DNA of 64,000 nucleotides from Beroe forskalii (taxonomy: Eukaryota; Ctenophora; Nuda; Beroida; Beroidae). The translations under genes and the position numbers were made by a program. The notes below the pieces were generated by a model that did not search any database, was not told the origin of the DNA, and was given only the letters and a program-made list of their open reading frames with translations. The stretch spans positions 359,356 through 423,355 of the forward strand of contig WFMF01000133.1 of assembly GCA_011033025.1 (NCBI GenBank), read 5' to 3'. Every line of letters starts with the position of its first letter. The first letter of the stretch is position 1. This document shows positions 49,831 through 61,795 of the stretch, piece after piece.

Positions 49831-50809
49831 TGAACTTTCAAATGATTTTGTTGTTTCCATTGTGCGAATGACGTGACGATCTATACCAATGAAGCAATGA
49901 TATCATTACTCTGCTGTTTTTTGCAGCTTTTATTAATCAAATACTGTTATCTCTTAATTTTGTCGAGCGAATCCGTCAGACGATGATGATTTGAAAGTGA
50001 ATTTGCAAATTAAACAAGCTAAAATAAAGTTCATAGGTAGGTACAAATGGAAATTTGAGTACCGGTGTTGTGTAAAAAATATATGTCAACACATCATATT
50101 TGAATTTTGAGTATGATGGAAAGCAAATATGAGAATATGAAACCATTCTCAATTTCTCCAGTTCCCAGTTGAGTTCACCAACTCCTGAACAGATCAACTA
50201 GCTCTCTCTCCCCTCCTGCGTGTACGCGATTGCATTAATAATACAATTATTTAATCAACGGTTTACACAATTCAGAAACGGTAGGTAGCGTTTTTGAAAC
50301 GCTTTGGCATCATCACATTGGACCGTTTTTCTTGGCCACCAATGATGACTTGCCGTTTTTGGTACCGTTTTAGGTGGCGTTTCAGAAACGGCACCAAAAA
50401 CGGACCAGGAACAACGGCCTTACCCGGGCAATTGCTCGAGCAATAGCTCGGGCAATCATTCCTGTCTAGAAAGCACTCTTACCCGGGCAATAGCTCTCAC
50501 TGATACACGTGACCGTGTCACGTGGATCGTATCATGACAGAACGAGAAATAGGAAGCTGATTCATAGCTGTTGCAGTGACGCAATATCTGTTTTGTTATT
50601 GTAACATTATTCCTTCCTTATGCACGTGATATAAGAGATGCTCTGATAGGAGCTATAGCTCGAGCAACCCTGTCTAGAAAGATTTTCGAATCCAATGATT
50701 GCTCGGGTAAGCGTGAAGGGTCATCCTGTCTAGAAAGTAACGCTTGCCCGAACAATTGTTCGAGCAATAGCTCCTTGGAGCTCCTGTCTAGAACAGGTCT
50801 AATACCACA

Positions 50810-50940
50810 TATATGTAGTGAGCGCGAAGCGCGAACTATATATAGACGCATTATTGGCCGAAGCGAAGCTGAGGCCAATAATGGTTTGTTTTGGACGAGG
50901 CGAAGCCGAGTTCAAAACAATGTGGTATTAGGTACTCCTG
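50810..50940. repeat. Cluster of three CGAAGC-core hairpins
   Basis: GTGAGCGCGAAGCGCGAACTA, TTATTGGCCGAAGCGAAGC...GGCCAATAA and GTTTTGGACGAGGCGAAGCC...CAAAAC follow each other, enclosed by CCACAT/ATGTGG-type ends. A related hairpin is at 51650-51682. Confidence 0.85.
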
Positions 50941-51307
50941 AGACCTATGGTGATATTACATGGCGAAATTACATAAACTAGGTGGTGGAAACTCATAAGA
51001 AATATGAAACATGACGTCTCATAGTTGTACTTGTATCAGGCGTCATGGTAAGAATGCTCTCGCCGGTAATTGAATTTTTGTCAGGCCTCAAGACATGTAC
51101 ACATGTGTCGGTGGAATGCATATTGTGATGCCATGTAGCAATTTACCACAGTGAAGCAAGATAACGGCGTCATTTGAACAGCCTGTTGATCATTGGAGTC
51201 TCAAATACCACAAAATTGAATATCTGCGTTCAAACCAAATTATTCAAATTGAATTGGCACTAGAGGAGGCAGGTATCGTTACTCGTGTAATGGTCCGCAA
51301 ACAAATG

Positions 51308-51545
51308 TAGGCAACTCACGTCATAAACTTTCTTATTGAATATACAACGATGTCATCATTGTAAATAACCTATCAACTCTAAGAAAATCCCATAACATGG
51401 GGTTATAGGATCCGAACGACGCTAAAAATATGTAGGCAACTCACGTCATAAACTTTCATATTGAATCTACGTCGGAGTCATCACTGTAAACACAGCTTAT
51501 AGGGTTTGAAACGACCACATAACATGGGGTTATAGGATCTATCCC
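51308..51545. repeat. ~120-bp direct repeat, two units
   Basis: Both units start GTAGGCAACTCACGTCATAA and end ACATGGGGTTATAGGATC. Confidence 0.9.
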
Positions 51546-51649
51546 GACCCTATAATATTGAAATAACCCGATGTATATGGTTGCAAATAAGGGCTTATGA
51601 GCCATGTAATATATAACTATAGGACAGCATTGAGATGCATGTTAGTGCA

Positions 51650-51690
51650 TATTGTACGAGGCGAAGCCGAGTTCAATATGCACAATATGC
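51650..51690. repeat. CGAAGC-core hairpin
   Basis: GTGCATATTG and CAATATGCAC flank TACGAGGCGAAGCCGAGTT. It has the same loop module as the hairpin near 50895. Confidence 0.88.
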
Positions 51691-53680
51691 ATCGAAATGA
51701 TGGCCTATAGTTATATTATAGGGTGAGCAGAATATAAGTATGCATAAGTATGCATAATATGCATGTGAAAACTGAGGGAACCTTATAATATCTATCATGT
51801 AGCTAAATGATATATAATAAAGACCGCATGCAGTGCACAGCGTAATCACCCTCACCCAACTAATGACGTGTTTAAGCCCGTGAGCTCTTGTAGTCGTGTG
51901 TGTGTTTTTCAGGCCTTATTGAAGATTAAATTATTAGAAGTACCACTTACCCCTCCCAGGTTCTTAAAATGGTTAATGAATCTTGCTAACAGTGTGATCT
52001 ATTGTACCCCTCTTTTTAAAGTTACATAACTACTTTACAAACATTACTGACATGGGTTGATCAGATTGCAGCATTGCAGTACTGTAGATTGTATTGTCTT
52101 GTCGTTTAATAAGGTTGGAGACTTGGAGTATTTTTTGCATATCGACTATCGAGGAACTCGCCATATAAATTCAGGGTTACCGGACGTTTATAAACAATTT
52201 CCTTAGCTATGAAACACAGTACATTATCTAAAAGTCTAAACGTCCGGTAACCCTCAAACCCTGGCAATTCTAATTCCCATGAGGTCGTGTCATAAAATGC
52301 TTCTTCTGTATTTACTTGCTTGGTACCTATACTGTCTAGTATAAATTTCAGTTTTAAAATAAACTCATATTATTCATTTTCAAAATAATTGAATTTTGGT
52401 ATTCACTTATTCAGAAAAAAACGTAAAATTCATCGAACTACCAGGCAAAATGCTTGAACAAGTTACAGAAAACGTTATGGCAGTATAAAAATTACCCGAC
52501 ACACGACTTGAAATTCCGCTTATATCTCGATTGTGGTCGTCTCATGAACCTCCACCCTAACCACTAACCAGAACCACCAATTTCACCAGAAGGCAGAACT
52601 AGAAGGCCTCACCACCCCATAACCCAGAACTCTAACCCTCGCTCTAATCTAAATCTTGATCCAAATCGAGCGACAAATCTGAGACTTCCACTATCAAGCT
52701 AGCGGAGTTCCACTAACTTTGCTACTTGAGAAGTAGCAAAGTGTCTGAAGTACTGAAGTTTTCGTCTTCCATGGAAGTGAAATCTTCATATTCACATAAG
52801 CACATACTAGCGTGATCTACCAAATACAATGCGGGCTCTTGATCACGTGCCCAAGTAGTGGCCGAGTGCCGAGTTACATTCTCTGGTACTTTTCCACACT
52901 TTTATAACCTCCAACACTCCATTGGACATGTTTCGAATTCTTATTATATTACCTCCACTCTCAAGATATTATAATATTGTTTCCGCAGGGGTCGAGATGA
53001 CCCCGTTTTCTTAACTCAAACTGTTTAGTTGATGACGCTGAACCTGGTATGTGAGATATAACTTGGCTCCTGAAGACATGAACTGTCAACACATACGAGA
53101 ATTTGCAGGGTAAACAAGCATAAAATATTCAATGACAATAATACTATGTCTATTCGATTCACGTATTTTAACAATCATTCGATTTTTGTTGAAATTTAAT
53201 TTCTTTATTTAAAAGTTAAAATACGCTTCTAAGTTCATTTAGTTAACCTATTTACAACCACCGTGAAATTATTGCAATGTCTATCGTCTGTGAATAGGAG
53301 TGACAACGAATAAATATTTCTAGTCGCTGTCGAAATGTTTCACGGTAAATTGCGTTCTAAGGTAAGTTGAATAAAAATGGGGGTAGGCACTTTTTATGGA
53401 ACGCAATACGATGATTGATGAGTTTTCGAAATTTAGCTGCATATCTATAATGCAAAATTTTGAGAATTATGGCTATGAAATTATAAAAATGAAAATTTGC
53501 TCCAGTATATTTTGGCCACCTTAGTTTTCAAAAGCCCCCTCCCCTAGAAAAAAATCAGAGGAAGGGCTTAGCCCCCACAGTTAGCTCGAAAAAGTGTAAT
53601 GCCATTTTTTGTGCAATATTCAACTGTCCAACTGACCATCACATCCCCTTTTGGGGATGGTTGGCAACTCTCAATCACAT
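51691..53680. other. Intergenic stretch with one inverted repeat
   Basis: At 52170-52250, AGGGTTACCGGACGTTTA and TAAACGTCCGGTAACCCT form an inverted repeat with a ~45-bp spacer. The rest is AT-rich with no recognised gene. 53515-53580 shows poor coding text. Confidence 0.5.
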
Positions 53681-54104
53681 AGAGTTCCACTGGGACCCAC
53701 CAGGCTGCACTACAAGGCATGCTAGCAACCCCTTACCTGGGTGCCAGGTGGTGGTACTCTAGGAGTAACAATTGGATGGGGCGCCCCTCCGAAGATTGAC
53801 TACCTGGTTCCCAATGGTAAGATAAGTAGAACTGATTAAGGAGAATTCCTCTAACCTTGTACTCTATGAACATATGCCACTGGTTGAGTTTTTGTGACAG
53901 TGTGTCGTTATGACGGAGCGTTGTGGTGTGGTCTTATGTTGGTGGCTAGGCTTGTGAGATCTGCTGAACATATTGGCTTCGTAACTTGTTTTAGTTTGTG
54001 AATTGCGGTTTAGCTTATAACCGCACAATGCACATGACCTTTGGTACGGTAATTGGTTGGTTAGTTGTGATAGGTGACGTAGGCAAGTAGTACAACGCTG
54101 GGAC

Positions 54105-54200
54105 ATTTCGGGTTTGATTCCCATTTCGGGTATAATTCCCATTACAGGTTTGATTCCCAATTCGGGTTTAATTCCCTTACGGGTTCAATTCCCATTTAGA
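54105..54200. repeat. ~15-bp repeat CGGGTTTAATTCCCATT
   Basis: Six loose copies (TTCGGGT-TAATTCCCATT-ACAGGTTTGATTCCC). The minus-strand reading gives repeated MGIKPEM-like text, which is artefact. Confidence 0.85.
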
Positions 54201-55140
54201 AAATGGTGAACTTTTTGGCCAGTCTAATGGAATATAAAGTCGAATCAGAATGGGCCCACGATGGCTTCACAGGTTCAGTGCCCTGTGTAAAAGAGAAAAG
54301 GTGCCGTGCTTATTGCCCGTGCTTATTGACTACTTAGCCCCCTGGGTTGTGAAGTTCCCCAAGATTATACAGGGGCGACCTCGGTTATGACCCTCCAAGT
54401 TAAGCAACCTCTAGGGCAAGCTCTAGGGCAAGCCCTTCAGTCTATTATACCGGCTGGAAAAGTATCAGCCCTGCGACGTTTCCAAAATCTTAGCCCCAGT
54501 GTAATGGCATGGTTACCTGACACCACAAACGCACTATTCCCACCTATATCTGCACCATCTCTTACTCTTTTGTTCGTAATAAGATTTAGTTATTAACATA
54601 ATTGATAAAAGTCATAATCCCATCTATGTTTATTTCAGTCTCAGATGTCACAAACCTGAGTTAGCATGTCGTGTTGCCCAATTTTGTTACCTACCTATAT
54701 TTTCATTATTCAAAAGAAACATTTTGACAAATTTTGCAACTGAACTGTAATTTTTTTGATGGAAACAGTACCCAAGTAGTTTTATTCAGAAATTTGCTCC
54801 AGCATGCATGGATCCACGGGGGCGTGCATTTTTGAAAATTAGATAATTGTATATAACAATTGTGATGAATTCAAGCTTTCACGATGCCAAAACAAACTTA
54901 GAAATTAACTAATTAAATTGAAAAATTCATTCATTACCTCTGATAATGATATTCAGCCCGGAAATAATTTTCATGCCAGCAACCTTGAAGGCTTCAACCT
55001 GCAAAAACAGGATCCACTTCAAGGATCCTATCGATCCGAAAACTCTACTGCCTTGGCAAGTTTGCAGTATTACAGCAACGAATTTGTCGCGAATAACACT
55101 AATAACGTCTGACATGCAGAGCGCTGTTGAGTTTGCATTT
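54201..55140. other. Stretch without recognised features
   Basis: Unique, mostly AT-rich. No splice-supported exon or element was found. Confidence 0.4.
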
Positions 55141-56010
55141 CTTCATACTCCAGACCTCTGGCTTCTGGGGCTGCTGCCCCTAGACCCCTGCTGTTCTTTT
55201 GATTGTTTAACAATTGATTGAGATTGAGCTGTTAAGTTGAAAACAATGGAAAAAACAGTATCGAGTTGTCATTGCACTCCAGACCTCTGGCTTTTGCGGT
55301 GTCACCCACAGACCCTTGTTGCTCTTTTGATTGTAATTAATATTACGTAGGTACCTAAAAATATTTATTGAGATTTTGTACGACGGCTACAATAGTCTAA
55401 TAGTGCTGTTAAGTTGAAAACAATGCCCAATGTACGCAAAGTAGATGCCATTGTTTGATTCAATCTGAACATAAATGAATATTAAGAGCAACTATTCACA
55501 TTATTTATACTTATAAAAACCTCAATAGTTTATGGGTGTCGCTCTCTCATACATTTCCTCATTTTTCGCCCATTAAGCCGTTTGTAACATTTTCTCTCCG
55601 TGTAAAAGCATAAAGTATTGTCTTCTATGATTTTTTCGCCCGCATATTTAAATATCAGAATATTAATGTGACCTACTGAAATGCTTATGGAAAGTTCCCT
55701 GCGCCGTACACCAAACACTATTCAGTCGTACGAAGGGAACTTTTCAATAGCATTTCAGCGCTATTGTTACTGTGATGCATTTATACGCTTGACCTCTGTC
55801 GTCTGGGGCTGCCACCCATAGGGCCATAGACCCGGCCCCTGCTGATCTTTAATAATAATCATTGAGATTTTGTACGACAACAACAATAGCGCTGATAAGT
55901 TGAAAACAATGCCCAAACAGTGTCAGTAAACACTATTGACTTATCATTTATCCATACTCCAGATCTTTGGCTTCTGGGGGTGCCACCCCAAGACCCCTAC
56001 TTGAATTAAG
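55141..56010. repeat. Dispersed ~60-bp repeat, four copies
   Basis: CTCCAGACCTCTGGCTTCTG followed by GGGCTGCC-CCC-AGACCCCTGCTG occurs near 55147, 55264, 55790 and 55945. Several copies are followed by TTGATTGT or ATTGAGATTTTGTACGAC and TAAGTTGAAAACAATG. Confidence 0.8.
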
Positions 56011-56663
56011 AACTCAAAAACGTCCTATGTTCGAACGACGTGCTGCGTCCTGCGAAGCGGCGCCGAGTGAGCTTTATAAATTTGCACGCTCCCAAAAATT
56101 CTGGGCTGGATCCATGCCTGTGCTCCAGACACCCAACACCCAAATTTTGGATCAAAAAAGTACCGTTGAAACTTTTAGAAATTTCCCCTGACACCACCCT
56201 TTAGCTCTTTGGATACTTTTCTATCATAATATGTTCCATGAAATAAACAACCTGACCCCCCATGTCGTTTACTTTATGATTATCATCAATTTGTCAGTGT
56301 ACCATAAACCATTTAAAACAACACATTCTTTTTTGAAATACAGACAACACTAGTCTATACTATGGTGGTTCAAATGGTCTGAGGGCTCAGAAATACCTTC
56401 CACTACTCCACGGACATCCATTGGATCCATTGGGTAAGTTCGGCTTCGGTGGATAAAAACTGATAGGTACAATTGACATTGACTGATGATTCCGCAGGAT
56501 AAAAAACGTGTCCAGTAGACATCTAATGCAGTACCAATGGAAATTTAAACATTTAAATGACTATTGAGTGGATCCAAATTTTGAATTAAGTCTATTACAG
56601 TACGCTGCAGTACGTGGATCTTCGAAATCGTATTTAATCTAAAAATATTCAGGTTTTAAATCC
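56011..56663. other. 5' flank of the channel gene
   Basis: AT-rich. A short GC-richer patch at 56030-56110. No clear TATA box or upstream exon was identified. TTCAGGTTTTAAATCC just before the ATG could be a 5'-UTR acceptor. Confidence 0.35.
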
Positions 56664-58698
56664 ATGGAGCAAACGGATGAAAGGAGTACATCAAAAGATG
56701 TTGACAATGGCAAAGCGAATGGACCAGGAACAAAACAAAGAAAGCTTCAGTTGAAGAGTAAAAAGTGGCACCCTTTTTATAGCTTTGCCGAGGAGACCTC
56801 TACTAATGGGCTAATGTTCATTTTGAAGGGGAGGGGGCCGGTTAGGCTGATCTGTTTGATTGTGTGCATCGTTTTCTTCATTCTGACAGTCCTGAATGTC
56901 CTAAAGAGTGAGTACAATCTTGCAATTACTAAATATACATCATGATGCAGTGTTGAGTGCATCAGATGCACTAATATCATTTAACTTTATCTGGATTAGG
57001 TAGTTAATTTCAATATGATCGTTAGAACTACGGAAATTGATTAAACGCCAACGGTGGATCTCTTGTCAACACAGGATCCATTGCACTGACAATAAACTCA
57101 TAAAGAAATAACTGTGTTACAATTAAGTTCTTGCATTGTTGATTGGTGAATGCAATGGATCTATTGTCAATGTCCTTGGAAATTGGAAGGGATTCATCGT
57201 CGGGAATCACGTTCCACGCAGATCCATTTATAAAATTTCAATTTTATTTTTTTCATCATGTTCTAACCACCATCAGATATTCGAAAGTACCTCGAAGACC
57301 CACGTGGCACACTGATAACTCAGGAAATCAAAATACCGGAGCCATATGCACCTACCGTGTTCCTTTGCCCTTCTGGTAGGATAGACAAAACTCTTCTTCA
57401 ACAAGATGTGCAGAATTTTTACGAAGAAAATCAATTCTCCGACAGACATCCTGCTTATGTCAATGCAGTCCGTTTGCGGAAACTCCAGGAAGTTTATGGG
57501 AGTATGCAATACAAGGATTTCTTGCAAAAGTTTGTATGAATTCTCTTCTCTCGATTTGCTGAAGTTGCAATTATTTCTGCTGTTAAGTGTTATTTTGCTA
57601 TTTTGATATATATTTTGTCCATTTTTGTAAGATTCAAATTCAAAACGATAAACCCCTCAGATTCGGGAGCCTCCAGGAAAGTTCTAGGAACCAAAGCGTC
57701 TGTGTTGTCGGGAATGACTTGATGCTGATTAAACAAAGATGCAGTGATGATGTGGAATTAGTTCTCACAGAGAGAGGTGTCTGTTATCAGATTAACGGAA
57801 ACAAGAATATTCCATTGGAGGGTGGTCATTTAGGGGCAATAAACTTTTTCACGATGCTCCACCCATCTAAATTCCTAAAACATAACCTGGAGAACGGCTT
57901 GGAAGTTTTCATCAGGGACCAGGGTACGACAATCAACAGATTTGACACGAGTGATGTTCTGACTCCTGATCGTGTCCACACTCTCAAGGTTTCTGTCGAG
58001 GAGGTAAAATCTATGGACTCGCGAAGGGGTAAAAAGGTGTGTTTCAACCCTGATAACCCTGGCGGCCTGGCGTGTATTATCCCCATCCGTTCTACGGGTC
58101 ACCTATAATGTCTGCAGACTCCTGCCATGCTGCCCATGCCATAACCTTCCTCAACACAACCAGGAAATGTGTTGATGTGCCTAACTTCCGGTCCCAAGAC
58201 ATAGCCAACTGTACTTTAGGTGATCTCGAAAAGTTGATGGTGTACTCCTCTGATATACCAATCACCAGCAAACATAAGATGCTTATAAACAGACTCTTTA
58301 AAAACTCCACCTCAAGAGAATGTGTTCCACCTTGCATACTGAAGACCTACTCATTCGACCTTCACTCAAACATCATAGAGGATGACATTTACAATTTGAT
58401 ATCCACCGTACTGCACACACCAGTGGACGTCCTCCGGAAAACCCTCATTGTCATCAAGATTATCTTCCCAGACACTAAAATGCAGATCACAGAGGTGCAA
58501 ACCTACCCACTCAGCAACCTGTTGGGCGATGTTGGGGGAGTCTTTGGGCTCTTCCTGGGATTCAGTGTCTTTACATTCCTTGAGTACTTATATTTCGCAG
58601 TATTTTACCTTGTCAAGAAACTGTCTGGAGGTAGGGTGAGGGGACACTGGCTGAGAGATACCGAGAGGGTCTACACTGAAGGGTTACATCTGTGCTGA
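56664..58698 (+). CDS. DEG/ENaC (ASIC-like) sodium channel subunit
   Basis: Four exons in phase: 56664-56907, 57277-57533, 57632-58028, 58118-58698, about 492 residues (family usually ~500-600). The N-terminus is cytosolic, with FAEETSTNGLMFI at the gating His-Gly position, here Asn-Gly. TM1 is near 60-80 (RLICLIVCIVFFILTVLNVL). The extracellular part has IPEPYAPTVFLCPSG and LTERGVCYQIN, typical of the family. TM2 is GDVGGVFGLFLGFSVFTFLE, with the G-F-S selectivity filter, followed by a short basic tail. Such subunits form trimeric, amiloride-type Na+ channels gated by protons, peptides or force. The last intron (89 nt) is inferred from phase because the frame changes there. Poly(A) and promoter were not clear. 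Confidence 0.88.
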
Positions 58699-59180
58699 AT
58701 TTCTATGGAATTTATTGCCAACCAATTTAAAATCCAGAAAATGTCACTTTTGCAAGAGGTCCAGTATTCGTCATTCAAAGCCAGCACGTCTAAAGGTAAA
58801 TAAAAAGGGCCGGTGGAATGAGGCTAGATACTCAGATAAGAGATTTATATTTCTTAATTCTTTTTATTGTTGTCTTTTTATTGTTGTCAACCCAACCTCT
58901 CGTGTGAAGAACGTTCATTTATTTTTATTGAATGGTCTCATAAAGTTGTCTTTCTTTGGTAATTTGTATGATTTCCTAGTAATTTTAATAAGGAAGTAGA
59001 TCGCAGTAGTCCTGAAGGACTCCACTTAGGAAATAAATGATATATCACTATTAACATTACGCATGGCCCGCGGAATCCTCTCCGAACGTCCCCGTCGTGC
59101 GGGCTGGGTGGCTCCAACGGGAGGTGCATTATACATTAAGTAATATAATGCTTTGGCGGGACTAGCCACCCCAACAACAC
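58699..59180. other. 3' flank of the channel gene
   Basis: AT-rich with TTTTTATTGTTGTC doubled at 58862-58890. 59050-59180 is GC-richer, with CGTGCGGGCTGGGTGGCTCC and its partial complement GGGACTAGCCACCCC, a loose inverted pair. Confidence 0.4.
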
Positions 59181-59553
59181 GGAGAGAAGCTAACATCCAC
59201 AGGTAGCTCTCAGGTTAGGAAAGTTACAGTATGGAGCTCAGAACTGAACCTCAACGCTGACAACACTTGGCGAAGATCTGTGGCAGAATTGGAAGGGTAC
59301 TATGTGGTACTCTCATCTATAGGACTTGTGCCTCGGAAATCCCCTTTGAAATCAAATTCGGTCTAACCTCCTCAGATTTAGCTCTGTTGCTAAAAATCTT
59401 GGTTTATAATAATAGATGTCGGATTTTTTTGGTTTCGACGCTTGAAAAGAAAAAAAAATCATGGAAATTATCACCAGGATACATACTTGGCTCTAAAATT
59501 CTCTCGGATTGAATTAGGGCTAACATCCGCAGGAATAATTAGAATATTATATC

Positions 59554-59735
59554 GGTCTAACATCCGCAGGACTAACATCTGCAGGACTAACATCAACAGG
59601 ACTAACATCCACAGGACTAACATCCACAGGACTAACATCCACAGGACTAACATCCACAGGACTAACATCCACAGGACTAACATCCACAGGACTAACATCC
59701 ACAGGACTAACATCTGCAGGACTGACATCCGCAGG
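59554..59735. repeat. 15-bp minisatellite GGACTAACATCCACA
   Basis: About twelve direct copies. Single copies of CTAACATCC-CAGG are scattered at 59187, 59519, 59923, 60109 and 60148, so the word was locally dispersed before or after amplification. ORFs with NIHRT or DVSPV repeats are artefacts. Confidence 0.96.
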
Positions 59736-61735
59736 AAATTCTGGTGCAGTTTTTCTATCACTGCAAGACTGTTGTTCAATGCGGACTTTTACTGGAGAAC
59801 TATACAAGGCATGGTCCACACTCGGAGATGACCACTGGCAGCAAGAGTACTATAACCACACCATGGTACTCTCAATTTACAGGACTTACACCCTGTAAAC
59901 CCCCTTGGAAATCAATCATGGTCTAACATCCTCAGGAATTCAGGAAGTAACTCTGTTGCTTTAAGTTCGAATTTAGTTTAATTTGGCGCTTGTTTCGGCT
60001 TCAAATCCTTGTGGATTTCATCATCAGGATACATACTCGGTTTTATATATATTTTTAGCATGGATTTAAGGTAGTCCACTCGGATTCTACCTTAGGTATT
60101 TTGTCGGTCTAACATCCTCAGGATTTAACTTGTCGTAACACCGCAGGACTAACATCCGCAGGTTTTAAAACACAGTTATCCTTTATCAGCTGACTCTAGT
60201 TCAAGGTCGGTGTTTTCTTGGAAGATGTTCTACACACATTTCTGACACGGATGAAACTTACTGAAAAATTCGAAAATCTTCTTTTGAACCTGAACTGCTT
60301 GGTCACTAACCCAGCAGTTATCAGTGTACACTACGCCAGTCACCCATTCTGGTTCATTCCAGGTTTCTCACCTGAGGACCCCCCAGTGGAATAATTTTTA
60401 TAAGTGGCTGGGAATGGGGATTTCGCGGGAAAAACGGCTTTTTTCTGTCTAGCGGCGTGTCTAAGACTACTTCAGTCATGATTTCATTCTCGATAGCGTT
60501 GAATTACATGTCTTCACTATGCAACATGAGACGATGACGTTACGAAATAACAGATACAAATGGAATACTGAAATCACTTTCTTTTCACTACATGCGCCGC
60601 GCATTAGTATGTATCAGGCAAAGATGGAAGTTCTGCGGAGGTTACTTCATGCAAAGCAAGTAATGTTATTAGTGAGTGTGTTTGCGCGCGTCAGCGCGCG
60701 CAACACTCAATCCATTAAATTAAGCTTGGAACTCGGGCGATATAACGCAAAGAGCTGCACGTTCATTATAATTTATACTATCAAAATGCCTTTTCGTTAT
60801 ATTACTAAGTTTCACTATCCAAACAGGGACCTCGAAGTCAACATTGCTAAGTACATTATTTCGAAACATATTGAGCCATATGGTGATAAGGTTCCCACAT
60901 TCCAATGAATCACAAAAACACTGCTTTTTCACGACAAAAGTTGATATAATGAGTTCCTGGATGTATAAACAAGCAATGGAATCCTTGCAGCGGATTTTAG
61001 AGTCCCTGGCTACTTTTTTGGAGTCTGGCAGCTAGTTTGGGAATATTTTGGCTAGATTAGGATCCTGGTAGCTTTTTTAGGAATGAATGACGCCCGTTTT
61101 GTGCGCGCTAATTGGATTCTGACGCAGTTTGGAAATTGCTCCTTTATCAAAACTAGTGAGTTGAGACCATGATAATAATTGCGGCAGTAAAATAGCCAAA
61201 TATTAATATCAAGTTTCTGTCAACCTAAATGGGCTTTTTTGCTTCGATTTGGACAAATTTTGGCTGGGATTGTCGCTCCAACATTCCTCATATTATTCCA
61301 CTGGGGAGGACCCCTTTAGCTCTTTGCAGGCAGCATCTCCTGCTTCACTTGCCTGCTCCTTTGTTTGCGGATCCTCTCTACCCACCTTACACTTTGGCAG
61401 TGGACCTCATCAAGGCTATCAGACTGCCTTGCTCTCCTACAGAAGCCAACTGCTCCGGGTACTTTTCTGAGGACTGGGATATCTTCTGCTCAGCGTTCAG
61501 ACTGTTTTCCTAGCATTTGAAGCATTCTTATCGCAAAAGCTGGAAGATATTCTGCAGTAATATCTATTTCTTGATCAATCTGGTACCCCCTTGGTAATAA
61601 AAGTAACAGGAACCCTTAACAGCTTCAGGAAAACCCCAGGAGAAATTTCAGGTTCCCCTCAGGAATCCTCAGGATCTGCATATCACTCTAATACCGAGTG
61701 ATAAGCAGCAAGCAATCGCCAATTTCTTCATGAAA
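59736..61735. other. Stretch without a supported gene
   Basis: Contains a GTGTTTGCGCGCG/CGCGCGCAACAC hairpin at 60676-60708 and weak AGGAACCC/AGGAATCC repetition at 61600-61680. ORFs at 60519-60908 and 61229-61513 show no recognisable domain, and the first spans the hairpin. I do not call them genes. Confidence 0.4.
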
Positions 61736-61795
61736 CTTTTGGCAACTCACAAGGCTGTGCAGCAGTTGGCAAGCAACAAAGCTGCTGAACTAGCG

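Larger units (their letters stand above)
47450..50805. mobile_element. Large inverted-repeat complex with CCTGTCTAGAA and GAGCAATTGCTC motifs
   Basis: The left end (47450-47815) and right end (50275-50805) are related in inverted orientation. Both have TCTAGACAGG, CGAGCAATTGCTCGAGCAA, TACCCGGGCAA-type text and CCGTTTTTGGTACCGTTTTT tracts. CCTGTCTAGAA occurs at least five times. The 2.4-kb interior holds a separate MITE and a triplicate repeat, but no transposase was seen. Probably a non-autonomous fold-back DNA transposon. Confidence 0.7.

Noticed and set aside
59442-59831. ORFs with NIHRT, DVSPV or WMLVL repeats, resembling a pentapeptide-repeat or membrane protein
   Set aside because: They arise in several frames from the same 15-bp repeat, on both strands.
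60519-60908. 129-codon plus-strand ORF
   Set aside because: It spans a CGCGCG hairpin, lacks a recognisable domain and has no supporting splice or homology signal.
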